DNA from: JAJXWB01 sp965246795
Lineage (GTDB): Bacteria > Pseudomonadota > Alphaproteobacteria > Rhizobiales > Beijerinckiaceae
Assembly: GCA_965246795.1 (NCBI GenBank)
Contig: CBDFFN010000008.1
Location: 186,001-250,000 of the forward strand
DNA length: 64,000 nucleotides
Direction: 5' to 3'
A model generated the notes under the pieces. That model was not told where the DNA came from and did not search any database. It worked only from the letters and a program-made list of their open reading frames with translations. Below, piece by piece: positions 52,917-61,474 of this stretch. Position 1 is the stretch's first letter. Every line of letters begins with the position of its first letter. Both the position numbers and the translations under genes were made by a program.

Positions 52917-54308
52917 ATGACCGAATTTAGGACGACGAAGCGTGGCCTACTCGTAGGCGGCAGCGCACTCGCAACAGGTGTTTTTTCGCCCGCCGTGCTG
53001 CGCAACGCTTTTGCACAGGACGCCGACCTGAGCCCATACAAGAATGCCAAGATTGACTGGCGCCAGATGGCGGGCGAAACGATCACTGTCGCCGTCATTC
53101 CTGCGAGCTATTTCGAGAACCTGATCACGCTGGCGCCGCAGTTCCAGGCACTGACCGGTATCGACGTCCGATTCGAGAAGATCCCGCCGGCGCAGATCCG
53201 ACAGAAGAGTGTAATCGATCTCACCTCGAAGACCGGCACCTACGCGACGCATGCCGCTGACCCGATGTATTATGCGCTCTACGCCGCCAACAGATGGGTC
53301 GAGCCGCTTGACACCTATCTTGCCGACAAGTCGCTGACCGACGCGGAATGGTTCAAGGCCGACGACATTATTCCGGCCTGGCGCGCCGCCAATTCGATCG
53401 ACGGCAAGCTCTACGGCATGCCCTACGACGGAGAGGTGACGATCCAAGTCTATCGTAAGGACCTCTACGACGCGAAGGGGGCAATGCCTGCCGACGATCT
53501 GCAGACCTTCGTCTCGAATGCGGCAGCGCTGTCCGATCCGAACAACCGCATGTGGGGCGTTGCGCTCCGTGGTCTCGCGGGCGCGGGGCAGAACGTCTAC
53601 ATCTATTCGTCGATCTTCCGAGAGTTCGGCGGCGACTGGTTCAAGGGCGGCAAGTTGACGGTCAACGGACCGGAGGCCGAAGCGGCGCTCAACTGGTACG
53701 TCGATCTTATGCGCAAGAACGCGCCGGCGGCAGCCGCGCAATGGAATTGGCCCGACATCGCGGACGCGTTCTCGCAGGGCACGCTCGGTGCCTATCTCGA
53801 TGCGCATTCTTCGGCGTCGGTGATCAACAATGCCGAGAAATCGAAGGTCATCGGCAAGGTCGCCTATGCACGCTGGCCAAAAGGCCCGAACGGCAAGCGC
53901 GTGTCGTCGATCTGGAACTGGGGCTTCCCGATCAACGCCGCGCTGCCCGAGAAGCGCAAGAAGGCGACGTGGCTGTTCCTTCAGTGGGCGGCGAGCGCCG
54001 AGACGCAGGCGCGCACGTCGTTTCGTTTCGCGGGGCCCGCGAAGCGCTCGGGCGTTAATCGCACGTCCGTCTGGAAAGACGCCGAGTACATCAAGCTGAT
54101 GAACTCATTCGGTGAGAACTTCGTACAGGCGACGCTCGACTCATTGCAGAACGATACCGATGTAGACTGGCGTCCGCGCGTGCCGCAATGGCCGGCGATC
54201 GGCGACACGATCGCTACCGCGATCCAGACGGCATTGTCCGGACAAGCACCGGTGAAAACCGCGCTCGACGACGCGCAAAAGCGCATCGAACCGATGATGC
54301 GTGGCTGA
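52917..54308 (+). CDS. ABC importer extracellular solute-binding protein, sugar/CUT1-like
   Basis: A 463-residue family 1-type solute-binding protein. The leader (TTKRGLLVGGSALATGVF, ending at AFAQD) has a Lys-Arg Tat-like motif. The mature domain has ITVAVIPASYFENLITLAPQF, IDVRFEKIPPAQIRQK, DGKLYGMPYDGEVTIQVYRK and WLFLQWAASAETQ, typical of oligosaccharide/glycerol-phosphate-type binding proteins. The ATG at 52917 follows GGGAGG. It starts an operon of SBP, two permeases, ATPase, GntR regulator, sulfatase and FGE, so the ligand is probably a sulfated organic molecule, perhaps a sugar. Confidence 0.9.
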   Translation: MTEFRTTKRGLLVGGSALATGVFSPAVLRNAFAQDADLSPYKNAKIDWRQMAGETITVAVIPASYFENLITLAPQFQALTGIDVRFEKIPPAQIRQKSVIDLTSKTGTYATHAADPMYYALYAANRWVEPLDTYLADKSLTDAEWFKADDIIPAWRAANSIDGKLYGMPYDGEVTIQVYRKDLYDAKGAMPADDLQTFVSNAAALSDPNNRMWGVALRGLAGAGQNVYIYSSIFREFGGDWFKGGKLTVNGPEAEAALNWYVDLMRKNAPAAAAQWNWPDIADAFSQGTLGAYLDAHSSASVINNAEKSKVIGKVAYARWPKGPNGKRVSSIWNWGFPINAALPEKRKKATWLFLQWAASAETQARTSFRFAGPAKRSGVNRTSVWKDAEYIKLMNSFGENFVQATLDSLQNDTDVDWRPRVPQWPAIGDTIATAIQTALSGQAPVKTALDDAQKRIEPMMRG

Positions 54309-54336
54309 TTAGTTGGTGTCGGTGACCGCAGGAAGC

Positions 54337-55242
54337 ATGACGACGGGCGTTCGCGTTTCAGACGCGGTGCGTGTACGCGAGCAACAGGAGCGGCGTTTTG
54401 CGACGGCGCTTCTTGCGCCCGCCTTCGTCGCGCTGACGGCGACGACCACGTTCCCGTTGCTGTTTCTCGCGTGGACCAGCGTCTATCGCATGGACCTCGC
54501 GATGCCGTTCACGGACGGCTTCGCGGGGCTCGACAATTACCAAATGCTGCTTGGTGATGCGCGCTTCTGGTCGTCGCTCGTCGTCAGCCTCGTCTACACC
54601 TGCGCGACCGTTGCCTTGCAGCTCACCATCGGACTTGCGCTGGCTGTGCTCGTAAACGGCATGAAGCGCGGGCAGGCGGCGTTCCGCATCGTTGCGATCC
54701 TGCCCGTCGTGATGTCGCCCGCGGTCGTCGGCATGGTGTGGCGCACGTTCATGCTGGCACCCGATTTTGGCATCGTCGATTTTCTGGCGGTCAACGCCGG
54801 TCTAGCGCGACGCGACTGGCTCGGCGACCCGACGCTGGCGCTCGTGTCGGTCATCGTCATCCACACGTGGCAATGGACGCCCTTCGCCTTCATGGTGCTG
54901 CTCGCCTCGCTCGCGTCGCTACCCGACGACATCTACGAGGCTGCGCGGCTCGATCGGGCGAGCGCATGGCAGCAGTTCTGGCGCATCACATTGCCGCTGC
55001 TGCGCCCTGCGATAGTCATGGTCGTCATCCTGCGCGTGATGGTGGCGCTGACGGCCTTTGCCGCGATCTTCACGGTGACCGGCGGCGGGCCTGGCACCGC
55101 GACGGAAATTCTCAACATCTACGCCTACAAGAAGTCCTTCACGGAGCTTTCGATCGGGTACGGCTCGGCGTTGGCGATGGCGCTGCTCGTCGTGACCATC
55201 GCAATATCCGGCGTGCTATTTGCTCTGCGGCGGGCACGATGA
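54337..55242 (+). CDS. ABC importer permease 1, CUT1-like (MalF/UgpA type)
   Basis: A 301-residue permease with about six helices. The EAA loop IYEAARLDRASAWQQFWRITLP and the following helix are typical of sugar permeases, as is FTDGFAGLDNYQMLLGDARF near the N-terminus. The ATG at 54337 is preceded by AGGAAG; a TTG at 54313 would add eight residues. Its end overlaps the next permease start (ATGA). Confidence 0.9.
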   Translation: MTTGVRVSDAVRVREQQERRFATALLAPAFVALTATTTFPLLFLAWTSVYRMDLAMPFTDGFAGLDNYQMLLGDARFWSSLVVSLVYTCATVALQLTIGLALAVLVNGMKRGQAAFRIVAILPVVMSPAVVGMVWRTFMLAPDFGIVDFLAVNAGLARRDWLGDPTLALVSVIVIHTWQWTPFAFMVLLASLASLPDDIYEAARLDRASAWQQFWRITLPLLRPAIVMVVILRVMVALTAFAAIFTVTGGGPGTATEILNIYAYKKSFTELSIGYGSALAMALLVVTIAISGVLFALRRAR

Positions 55243-56078
55243 TTGCGCGGCGCGCCCGTATCATTGTTGCGATGCTCGTCACAGGCGCGTTTCTCGCGAC
55301 CTGGGCCTTCCCGATCCTTTGGAGCGTGCTGAATTCGTTCAAGACAGAGCAGGACATTCTCGCATATCCGCCGAAATTTCTCTTCGCGCCGACCGTGGCG
55401 GCCTATCGCGATGTGCTCTTCGGTGCGGCGTCCGTTCTGCCGAACATCGCAAGCAGCATGGTGATCGCCATCGGCACGACGGTCGTTACAATGGTTCTCG
55501 CAGTGCCTGCCGCCTATGCGCTCGCGCGTCTGCGCTTCCCTGGCAAGCGCCTCAGCGGATTCTACGTGCTCGCGACGCAGATGCTGCCGCCAGTCGGCAT
55601 CATCATCCCGTATTTTCTCATTCTGCGGAATTTCGGGTGGATCGACACCTATCAGGGCATCATCCTCATTTACCTCTCCTTCTCGCTGCCCTTCTCGATC
55701 TGGCTGCTCGTCTCCTATTTCGAGGACATCCCTTACGAGATGGAGGAGGCGGCCGCGCTCGATGGAGCGGGCAGGCTGCGAACGCTGTGGCGGGTCATCA
55801 TTCCGCAGGTGCGTGGCGGCATCGCCGTGACGGTCGTCTTCGTCTTTCTCAACGCGTGGAACGAGTTCCTCTTCGCGGTCGTGCTGAGCGGCAATGTCGT
55901 GCGGCCGGTGACGGTCGCGATGTTCAACTTCGTGTCGGTCGAGCAGACGCTCTGGAACAAACTCGCTGCGGTCTCCGTGCTCGCGATGCTGCCGGTCGTC
56001 GTGCTCGGTATTCTCGCACAGAAGCACATCATCAAGGGGCTGACCGTGGGCGCCGTGAAAGGCGGTGGTCGCCGATGA
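55239..56078 (+). CDS. ABC importer permease 2, CUT1-like (MalG/UgpE type)
   Basis: A 279-residue permease with the MalG-type N-terminus (WAFPILWSVLNSFKTEQDIL), six helices and the EAA loop YEMEEAAALDGAGRLRTLWR contacting the ATPase; LNAWNEFLFAVVLSG is characteristic of sugar permeases. Both ends overlap neighbours by four bases, so the three transporter genes are translationally coupled. Confidence 0.92.
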   Translation: MIARRARIIVAMLVTGAFLATWAFPILWSVLNSFKTEQDILAYPPKFLFAPTVAAYRDVLFGAASVLPNIASSMVIAIGTTVVTMVLAVPAAYALARLRFPGKRLSGFYVLATQMLPPVGIIIPYFLILRNFGWIDTYQGIILIYLSFSLPFSIWLLVSYFEDIPYEMEEAAALDGAGRLRTLWRVIIPQVRGGIAVTVVFVFLNAWNEFLFAVVLSGNVVRPVTVAMFNFVSVEQTLWNKLAAVSVLAMLPVVVLGILAQKHIIKGLTVGAVKGGGRR

Positions 56079-57127
56079 CCGAACGTGGACGCGTCGAGTT
56101 CAGGAACGTCGTGAAGATGCATGGCGCCGTCGCCGCGCTGAACGACGTCAGTTTCGCCATTGAGCCCGGCGAGTTCTTCGCGCTTCTCGGACCATCGGGC
56201 TCGGGCAAGAGCACCAGCCTGCGCATTCTCGCGGGTCTCGACGCACCGACATCCGGTCAGGTTTTCATCGATGGCGCCGATGTCACGGGTGTCGACGCAC
56301 GCGATCGCGATGTCGCGATGGTGTTCCAGAGCTATGCGCTCTATCCACATATGACGGTCGGGCAGAACATCGCTTTTCCCCTGGAAATGGCGAAGGTCCC
56401 GAAGGCGCAGATCGGCAGCCTCGTCACGGATGCCGCGCGAAAAGTTCGGATCAATCACCTTCTCGATCGCCGGCCCGGACAATTGTCAGGCGGCCAACAA
56501 CAGCGCTGCGCGCTCGCACGCGCCATCGTGCGACAGGCGCGGCTGTTTCTTCTCGACGAGCCGCTGTCGAACCTCGATGCGCTTCTGCGACTGGAAACGC
56601 GCGTCGAGCTGAAGAAGCTGCAGCGATCATTGAATGTCACCGCCGTCTACGTCACGCATGACCAGGAGGAGGCGATGACGCTCGCCGATCGTATGGCCGT
56701 GTTCATGGCCGGCGAGATCAAACAGATCGGCACGCCGGCCGAAATCTTTTCGGCGCCCAACTCCGTCGACATCGCAAAATTCATCGGCAGCCCGCCGATG
56801 AATCTCCTGCCGGCGACCATGACGGACGGCGCGGTCACAATCGCGGGCCACGTATTGAAGACCACGCACGTCTCACGCGAGACGAGGGATGTGATCGTCG
56901 GCATCCGGCCGGGCGCGGTACGGATCGGCGATGCGGGCATGCCGGCGACTGTCGAACTCGTCGAAAATCTTGGCGAAAGCGTCGTGCTCGATCTTGCCTG
57001 CGACGGTCATCGCATACGCGCCCGTGTGAACAGCGAAGACGCACCGCAGGAAGGCGCTTCGCTTTTCGTCGATGCGCGGCCGCAGGATCTGCATCTCTTC
57101 GATGCCGTTAGCGGGTTGCGACTGTGA
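56075..57127 (+). CDS. ABC importer ATPase, UgpC/MalK-like
   Basis: A 350-residue ATPase. Walker A GPSGSGKST, Q-loop VFQSYALYPHMTV, signature LSGGQQQR, Walker B FLLDEPLSNLDA and switch His YVTHDQEEAM are intact; residues after about 240 form the regulatory MOP/OB-like domain (GIRPGAVRIGD) of the CUT1 group. It overlaps permease 2 and the GntR gene start (GTGA). Confidence 0.95.
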   Translation: MTERGRVEFRNVVKMHGAVAALNDVSFAIEPGEFFALLGPSGSGKSTSLRILAGLDAPTSGQVFIDGADVTGVDARDRDVAMVFQSYALYPHMTVGQNIAFPLEMAKVPKAQIGSLVTDAARKVRINHLLDRRPGQLSGGQQQRCALARAIVRQARLFLLDEPLSNLDALLRLETRVELKKLQRSLNVTAVYVTHDQEEAMTLADRMAVFMAGEIKQIGTPAEIFSAPNSVDIAKFIGSPPMNLLPATMTDGAVTIAGHVLKTTHVSRETRDVIVGIRPGAVRIGDAGMPATVELVENLGESVVLDLACDGHRIRARVNSEDAPQEGASLFVDARPQDLHLFDAVSGLRL

Positions 57128-57870
57128 AGCCACAACTGCCCCTCGATGCATCGAGCGGCGTTCCGCTGCATGCGCAGGTGCGCGAAACGATCCGCCGGCG
57201 CGTCCACGACCGGTCGCTTGTCGATGCAAACGGCCGCCTGATGACGGAGGCGCAGCTCGTTCGGCATTTCGGCGTCAGCCGCATCACGATCCGCCACGCA
57301 TTGCAGCCGCTGGTCGCCGAAGGTCTGTTCGCGCGCGAGCGGGGCAAGGGCACGTATCTGCGGTCGAACCAGCCGGAGCGCTGGGCCGGCCGCCTGATGG
57401 GCTTCACGGAAACGATCCGCGATGCCGGCTTCGTGCCGGGCGCGCGCGTGCTGGAAAGCGGTGCGACGAGCCCGCCCGATGCCGATGTGCGACGTCGGCT
57501 AGACAGCGGCACCGTCTGGCACCTCAAGCGCGTCCGGCTTGCCGACGATACGCCGATCGCCGTCGAACATGCGTTTTATCCGCTGCAGATCGGGAGGCAG
57601 CTCGAGGCGCGCGATCTGGTTCCGATCGTGATGTATCGTGTGTTCGAACAGGAACTCGGGCTCGATATTGGAGAGGCCGACCAGAATATCGGCGCGACGC
57701 TTGCCGATGCGGAGACCGCGCCGCTGCTCGATGTCGACACCGGGAGTCCGCTGATCGCGATGGAGCGCCTGACGGTCGCGCGCGACGGCCGGCCGCTCGA
57801 ATTTCTGCGGTCCGTGTACCGACCGGACTATTTCCGCTTCTCCATCAAACTCGTCAGGCCAGGCGCTTGA
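57124..57870 (+). CDS. GntR-family regulator with UTRA domain (HutC subgroup)
   Basis: A 248-residue regulator. GntR winged helix: EAQLVRHFGVSRITIRHALQ (about residues 41-60) followed by GLFARERGKGTYL; C-terminal UTRA ligand domain: VWHLKRVRLADDTPIAVEHAFYPL and IAMERLTVARDGRPLEFLRSVYRPDYFRF. The start is GTG at 57124 overlapping the ATPase stop. It probably represses the operon through the repeat at 52854-52871 and is released by the imported compound or its desulfated product. Confidence 0.92.
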   Translation: MKPQLPLDASSGVPLHAQVRETIRRRVHDRSLVDANGRLMTEAQLVRHFGVSRITIRHALQPLVAEGLFARERGKGTYLRSNQPERWAGRLMGFTETIRDAGFVPGARVLESGATSPPDADVRRRLDSGTVWHLKRVRLADDTPIAVEHAFYPLQIGRQLEARDLVPIVMYRVFEQELGLDIGEADQNIGATLADAETAPLLDVDTGSPLIAMERLTVARDGRPLEFLRSVYRPDYFRFSIKLVRPGA

Positions 57871-57904
57871 CGGTCCTTCATCGAAATCGGGAGACGATGC
57901 GAAT

Positions 57905-59542
57905 ATGACGGCATCCGGCGGCGCGAAACGGCGACCGAATATCCTTCTGATCCTCAACGACGATATGGGCTTCTCCGATATCGGCTGCTACGGCGGCGAG
58001 ATCGAGACGCCCAACCTCGACCGTCTCGCAGCCAATGGCTTGCGCTATTCGCAGTTCTACAACACGGCCCGTTGCAGTCCCTCACGCGCGTCGCTGCTCA
58101 CCGGCCTGCATCCGCATCAGACCGGCATCGGCATTCTCACTTACAGCACCGGGCCGGAAGGCTACGCCGGCAATCTCAACAAGCGCTGCGTGACGATCGC
58201 CGAAGTTCTGCGCGGCAGCGGCTACGGAACCTACCTCAGCGGCAAGTGGCACATCGCGAGCAATCTCACCGAGCCGACGGATGCATGGCCGCTGCAGCGT
58301 GGCTTCGACAAGTTCTGGGGAACGATCATCGGAGCCGGCAGCTTCTATGATCCGAACACGCTGACGCGCGGCAACGACAATGTCGAGCACGAAGCGCAGG
58401 ACCCACAGTTCTTTTACACCGACGCGATCAGTGATCAGGCCGCGGCCTTCGTGCGCGATCATCACGCCGCAAATCCCGACAAGCCCTTCTTTCAGTACGT
58501 CGCCTACACCGCGCCGCACTGGCCGCTGCATGCGCATGAAGAAGACATTGCGAAGTACAAGGGCCGCTTCGATGCGGGTTGGGATGCGTTGCGCGAAGAG
58601 CGTCTCGCGCGGATGGTCAAATCCGGTATCATCGATCCCGCGTGGAAGCTGACGGATCGCGATCCGACACAGCCGCCTTGGACGGATGCCGCAAATCGCC
58701 AATGGCTCTTACAATGCATGGAGGTCTACGCCGCGCAGGTCGATCGCATGGACCAGGGCATCGGCCGCATCCTTGCCGCGCTCGAAGAGACAGGCCGCCT
58801 TGACGACACGCTGGTAATCTTCATGTCTGACAACGGTGCCTGCGCCGAGGACATTCCGGAAGGCGTGACGGCCGACGAACTTGTCTCGCTGATGATCGCC
58901 AAGCCGAACACACGCGACGGTAAGCCCGTACGCTTCGGCAACGACCCCACGATCACGCCGGGGCCGGAAGACACCTATCAGAGCTACGGTACGGCATGGG
59001 CGAACCTGTCGAACACCCCGTTCCGGCTTTACAAGCATTGGATCCACGAAGGCGGCATTGCGACGCCGCTCATTATGCATTGGCCGAAAGGCATCGATTC
59101 GCGCGGCGAATTGCGCCATCACCCCGGACAATTGCCTGACATCATGGCGACGATCCTCGACATTTCCGGTGCGGAGTATCCCTCGCGGTTCGACGGTAAC
59201 GACATTTTGCCGTGCGAAGGTCAAAGCTTGCGCGCCTCGTTCAATGCTGACAGCGCGCGCGAGAAGCCAATGTTCTGGGAGCACGAAGGCAATGCTGCAG
59301 TGCGCATTGGCCAGTGGAAGTTGGTGCGGAAATACCCTGGCGCGTGGGAATTGTTCGACATGACGGCTGATCGCACGGAGATGCACGATCTCGCGGCAAA
59401 GGAACCCGCGCGCGTGAAGAAAATGGTGGCGGAGTACGAGTTGTGGGCAAACCGCTGCGGCGTCATCCCGCGCGAGAAGATTCTCGAATTGATGAAGGCG
59501 CAGGGCGCAACGGCCTTCTGGGAAGATGACGACAAGGCCTGA
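57905..59542 (+). CDS. Sulfatase (arylsulfatase family, formylglycine type), no signal peptide
   Basis: A 545-residue sulfatase hydrolysing organic sulfate esters. The formylglycine motif is CSPSRASLLTG with the cysteine at residue 57; Ca2+ ligands appear in LILNDDMGFSD near residue 19 and in FMSDNGA. SGKWHI holds the family Lys/His pair. The N-terminus goes straight into the catalytic domain with no signal peptide, so the enzyme is probably cytoplasmic, acting after import by the adjacent ABC transporter. It overlaps its maturase gene by 17 bases. Aryl versus sugar or choline sulfate specificity is not clear. Confidence 0.92.
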   Translation: MTASGGAKRRPNILLILNDDMGFSDIGCYGGEIETPNLDRLAANGLRYSQFYNTARCSPSRASLLTGLHPHQTGIGILTYSTGPEGYAGNLNKRCVTIAEVLRGSGYGTYLSGKWHIASNLTEPTDAWPLQRGFDKFWGTIIGAGSFYDPNTLTRGNDNVEHEAQDPQFFYTDAISDQAAAFVRDHHAANPDKPFFQYVAYTAPHWPLHAHEEDIAKYKGRFDAGWDALREERLARMVKSGIIDPAWKLTDRDPTQPPWTDAANRQWLLQCMEVYAAQVDRMDQGIGRILAALEETGRLDDTLVIFMSDNGACAEDIPEGVTADELVSLMIAKPNTRDGKPVRFGNDPTITPGPEDTYQSYGTAWANLSNTPFRLYKHWIHEGGIATPLIMHWPKGIDSRGELRHHPGQLPDIMATILDISGAEYPSRFDGNDILPCEGQSLRASFNADSAREKPMFWEHEGNAAVRIGQWKLVRKYPGAWELFDMTADRTEMHDLAAKEPARVKKMVAEYELWANRCGVIPREKILELMKAQGATAFWEDDDKA

Positions 59543-60527
59543 CGATTTCTCGAGCGGGATGAAAAAATCGTCCTGCTGTGCAAAGCTAAACGGTGAGCGA
59601 TTGCCAGCCGGTTCGGCGCAAGACTTTGAGCCACGCGCTATGATCGTGCCGATGAAATGGACCGCTGAGCTTGGCGGGGATTTCATCATGGGCTCCGATG
59701 CGGAGGCACGCTATGCGGATGATGGCGAAGGACCCGCGCGGCGTGTGACGCTGTCGCCGTTTCAGATTGCCTGTCACGCCGTCACAAACGCGCAGTTTGG
59801 CGACTTTGTCCGCGAGACCGGTTTCACGACGGACTCAGAGCGCCTCGCCTGGTCCTTCGTCTTCGCAAACCATCTCGATGAAGAGACGCGGCGTCGCATC
59901 ACGACGCGCCCCGTAGAAACACCGTGGTGGGTGCCCGTACCGCGCGCCTACTGGGCGCAACCGGAAGGGCCGGGCAGCACGGTGCTAGATCGTCTTGATC
60001 ACCCTGTGGTGCACATCTCGTGGAACGATGCGCAAGCCTATTGCCACTGGTCACGCACACATCTGCCGACCGAGGCGCAATGGGAATTTTCCGCACGCGG
60101 TGGCCTCGAAGGATGCACCTTGCCGTGGGGTGACGAACTTACGCCCGGCGGCGTGCATCATTGTAACGTCTGGCAGGGTCGCTTTCCCGAACGCGATCTT
60201 GCCGAAGATGGTTTCGCGGGCACCTGTCCCGTGCACGCGTTTCCTGCGAACGATTTCGGCCTTTCCAACGCTGTCGGTAATGTCTGGGAGTGGTGCGCGG
60301 ACTGGTTCTCGCCCGACTATCACACGACGACAGACCGCATTGACCCGCTGTTCGACGACGCCACGGGTTCGCGATCTCTCAGAGGCGGGTCGTTTCTTTG
60401 TCACGCCTCGTACTGCGATCGCTACCGCGTGGCGGCGCGTAGCGCGAACACGCCGGATTCTTCGGCGAGCAACATCGGGTTTCGCGTAATGCGCGAAGAC
60501 AACCCGTCAGCTAACTGTCCGACGTAA
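59526..60527 (+). CDS. Formylglycine-generating enzyme (sulfatase maturase, SUMF1 family)
   Basis: Copper-dependent oxidase that converts the sulfatase active-site cysteine to formylglycine. The family core is present: GGDFIMGSDA, HPVVHISWNDAQAYCHWS, LPTEAQWEFSARGG, GNVWEWCADWFSPDY and RGGSFLCHASYCDRYRVAAR with the catalytic pair at about Cys292 and Cys297. The first ATG (59526) lies inside the sulfatase end; later ATGs at 59559 or 59640 are also possible and only the last loses no family sequence. Tight overlap with the sulfatase explains dedicated maturation. Its end overlaps the convergent EamA gene by 21 bases. Confidence 0.93.
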   Translation: MTTRPDDFSSGMKKSSCCAKLNGERLPAGSAQDFEPRAMIVPMKWTAELGGDFIMGSDAEARYADDGEGPARRVTLSPFQIACHAVTNAQFGDFVRETGFTTDSERLAWSFVFANHLDEETRRRITTRPVETPWWVPVPRAYWAQPEGPGSTVLDRLDHPVVHISWNDAQAYCHWSRTHLPTEAQWEFSARGGLEGCTLPWGDELTPGGVHHCNVWQGRFPERDLAEDGFAGTCPVHAFPANDFGLSNAVGNVWEWCADWFSPDYHTTTDRIDPLFDDATGSRSLRGGSFLCHASYCDRYRVAARSANTPDSSASNIGFRVMREDNPSANCPT

Positions 60528-61394
60528 TTGCTGCTCGCGCAGAAAGATGAAAAGCCCGGCGCCGATGATGAGCGTGACTCCCGCGAGTGGAAGAAGACCG
60601 ATCGTCTCGCCGAAGATCAGATAGCCGAAAAGAATTCCCCAAAGGATCAGCGTGTATTGATAAGGCACGACGACAGATGCGGGCGCCAGACGCAGCGATT
60701 GGTTGACGCAGACATTGCCACCGAGCGATCCGATTCCAAGCAGTAGCATCAGTGCAATATCCCAGCCTTTCGGTGAGACCCATCCGTGGATTGCGACAAG
60801 CGTGCCTCCGAAAATCAATGCTGCGAGAAGTTGGAAGGTCATCAGAACGACACCCGGCGTGTCGGCCAGCTTGCGCGTCGTGACGAAGAGGGCGTAGCTA
60901 AAACTGCCCGTCAGTGCGCAGACCGCGCCGAGCGAAAGCGAGCCGGGCGAGGGGTGCAGCGCGAGGATCACGCCCGCGAAACCGATCGCAACGGCGATCC
61001 AACGGCGCCAGCCGACATGTTCTTTAAGCAGAAGAGGCGACAGGGCCGTCACGTAGATCGGACCGGCCATGTAGTAGGCCATCACCTCCGCTAACGGTAG
61101 CTCCGTCAGCGCCCAGAAAAACAGCGCGCCTTCCAGTGTCGCGAAGATAACGCGGATGATCTGCAGTCCGGGGCGCGGCGCACGACGAAAAGCGCCAGAA
61201 CCGGCGCGCCATACAAAGAACGATATGGCGAATAGCCCGGACACGCTGCGCACGAGCATGAGTTGCCCAACCGCATAGGTACCGACGAGCCATTTCCCGA
61301 GCGTGTCGTTAACCGCGAACAGCAGTACGCCAAGCAGCATCATCGCGATACCGCCTGCGGCGCCCGTTGGAATCAAACCGGAGCGATGAATCAC
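60507..61394 (-). CDS. EamA/DMT-family transporter
   Basis: A 295-residue inner-membrane protein with about ten hydrophobic helices in two EamA halves: MMLLGVLLFAVNDTLGKWLV and ELPLAEVMAYYMAGPIYVTA in the first, ASVVVPYQYTLILWGILFGY in the second. Members export metabolites such as amino acids or nucleosides. It is not in an operon with the sulfatase genes (opposite strand). Substrate unknown. Confidence 0.9.
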   Translation of the reverse strand: MIHRSGLIPTGAAGGIAMMLLGVLLFAVNDTLGKWLVGTYAVGQLMLVRSVSGLFAISFFVWRAGSGAFRRAPRPGLQIIRVIFATLEGALFFWALTELPLAEVMAYYMAGPIYVTALSPLLLKEHVGWRRWIAVAIGFAGVILALHPSPGSLSLGAVCALTGSFSYALFVTTRKLADTPGVVLMTFQLLAALIFGGTLVAIHGWVSPKGWDIALMLLLGIGSLGGNVCVNQSLRLAPASVVVPYQYTLILWGILFGYLIFGETIGLLPLAGVTLIIGAGLFIFLREQQLRRTVS

Positions 61395-61474
61395 AATGTC
61401 GAGCTTCTATCCGAAGTCGTTCGGTTTGAGCGCAGATGGTTTGGCCGTCGACGCGCGCAGGCACACGCTCTGCG

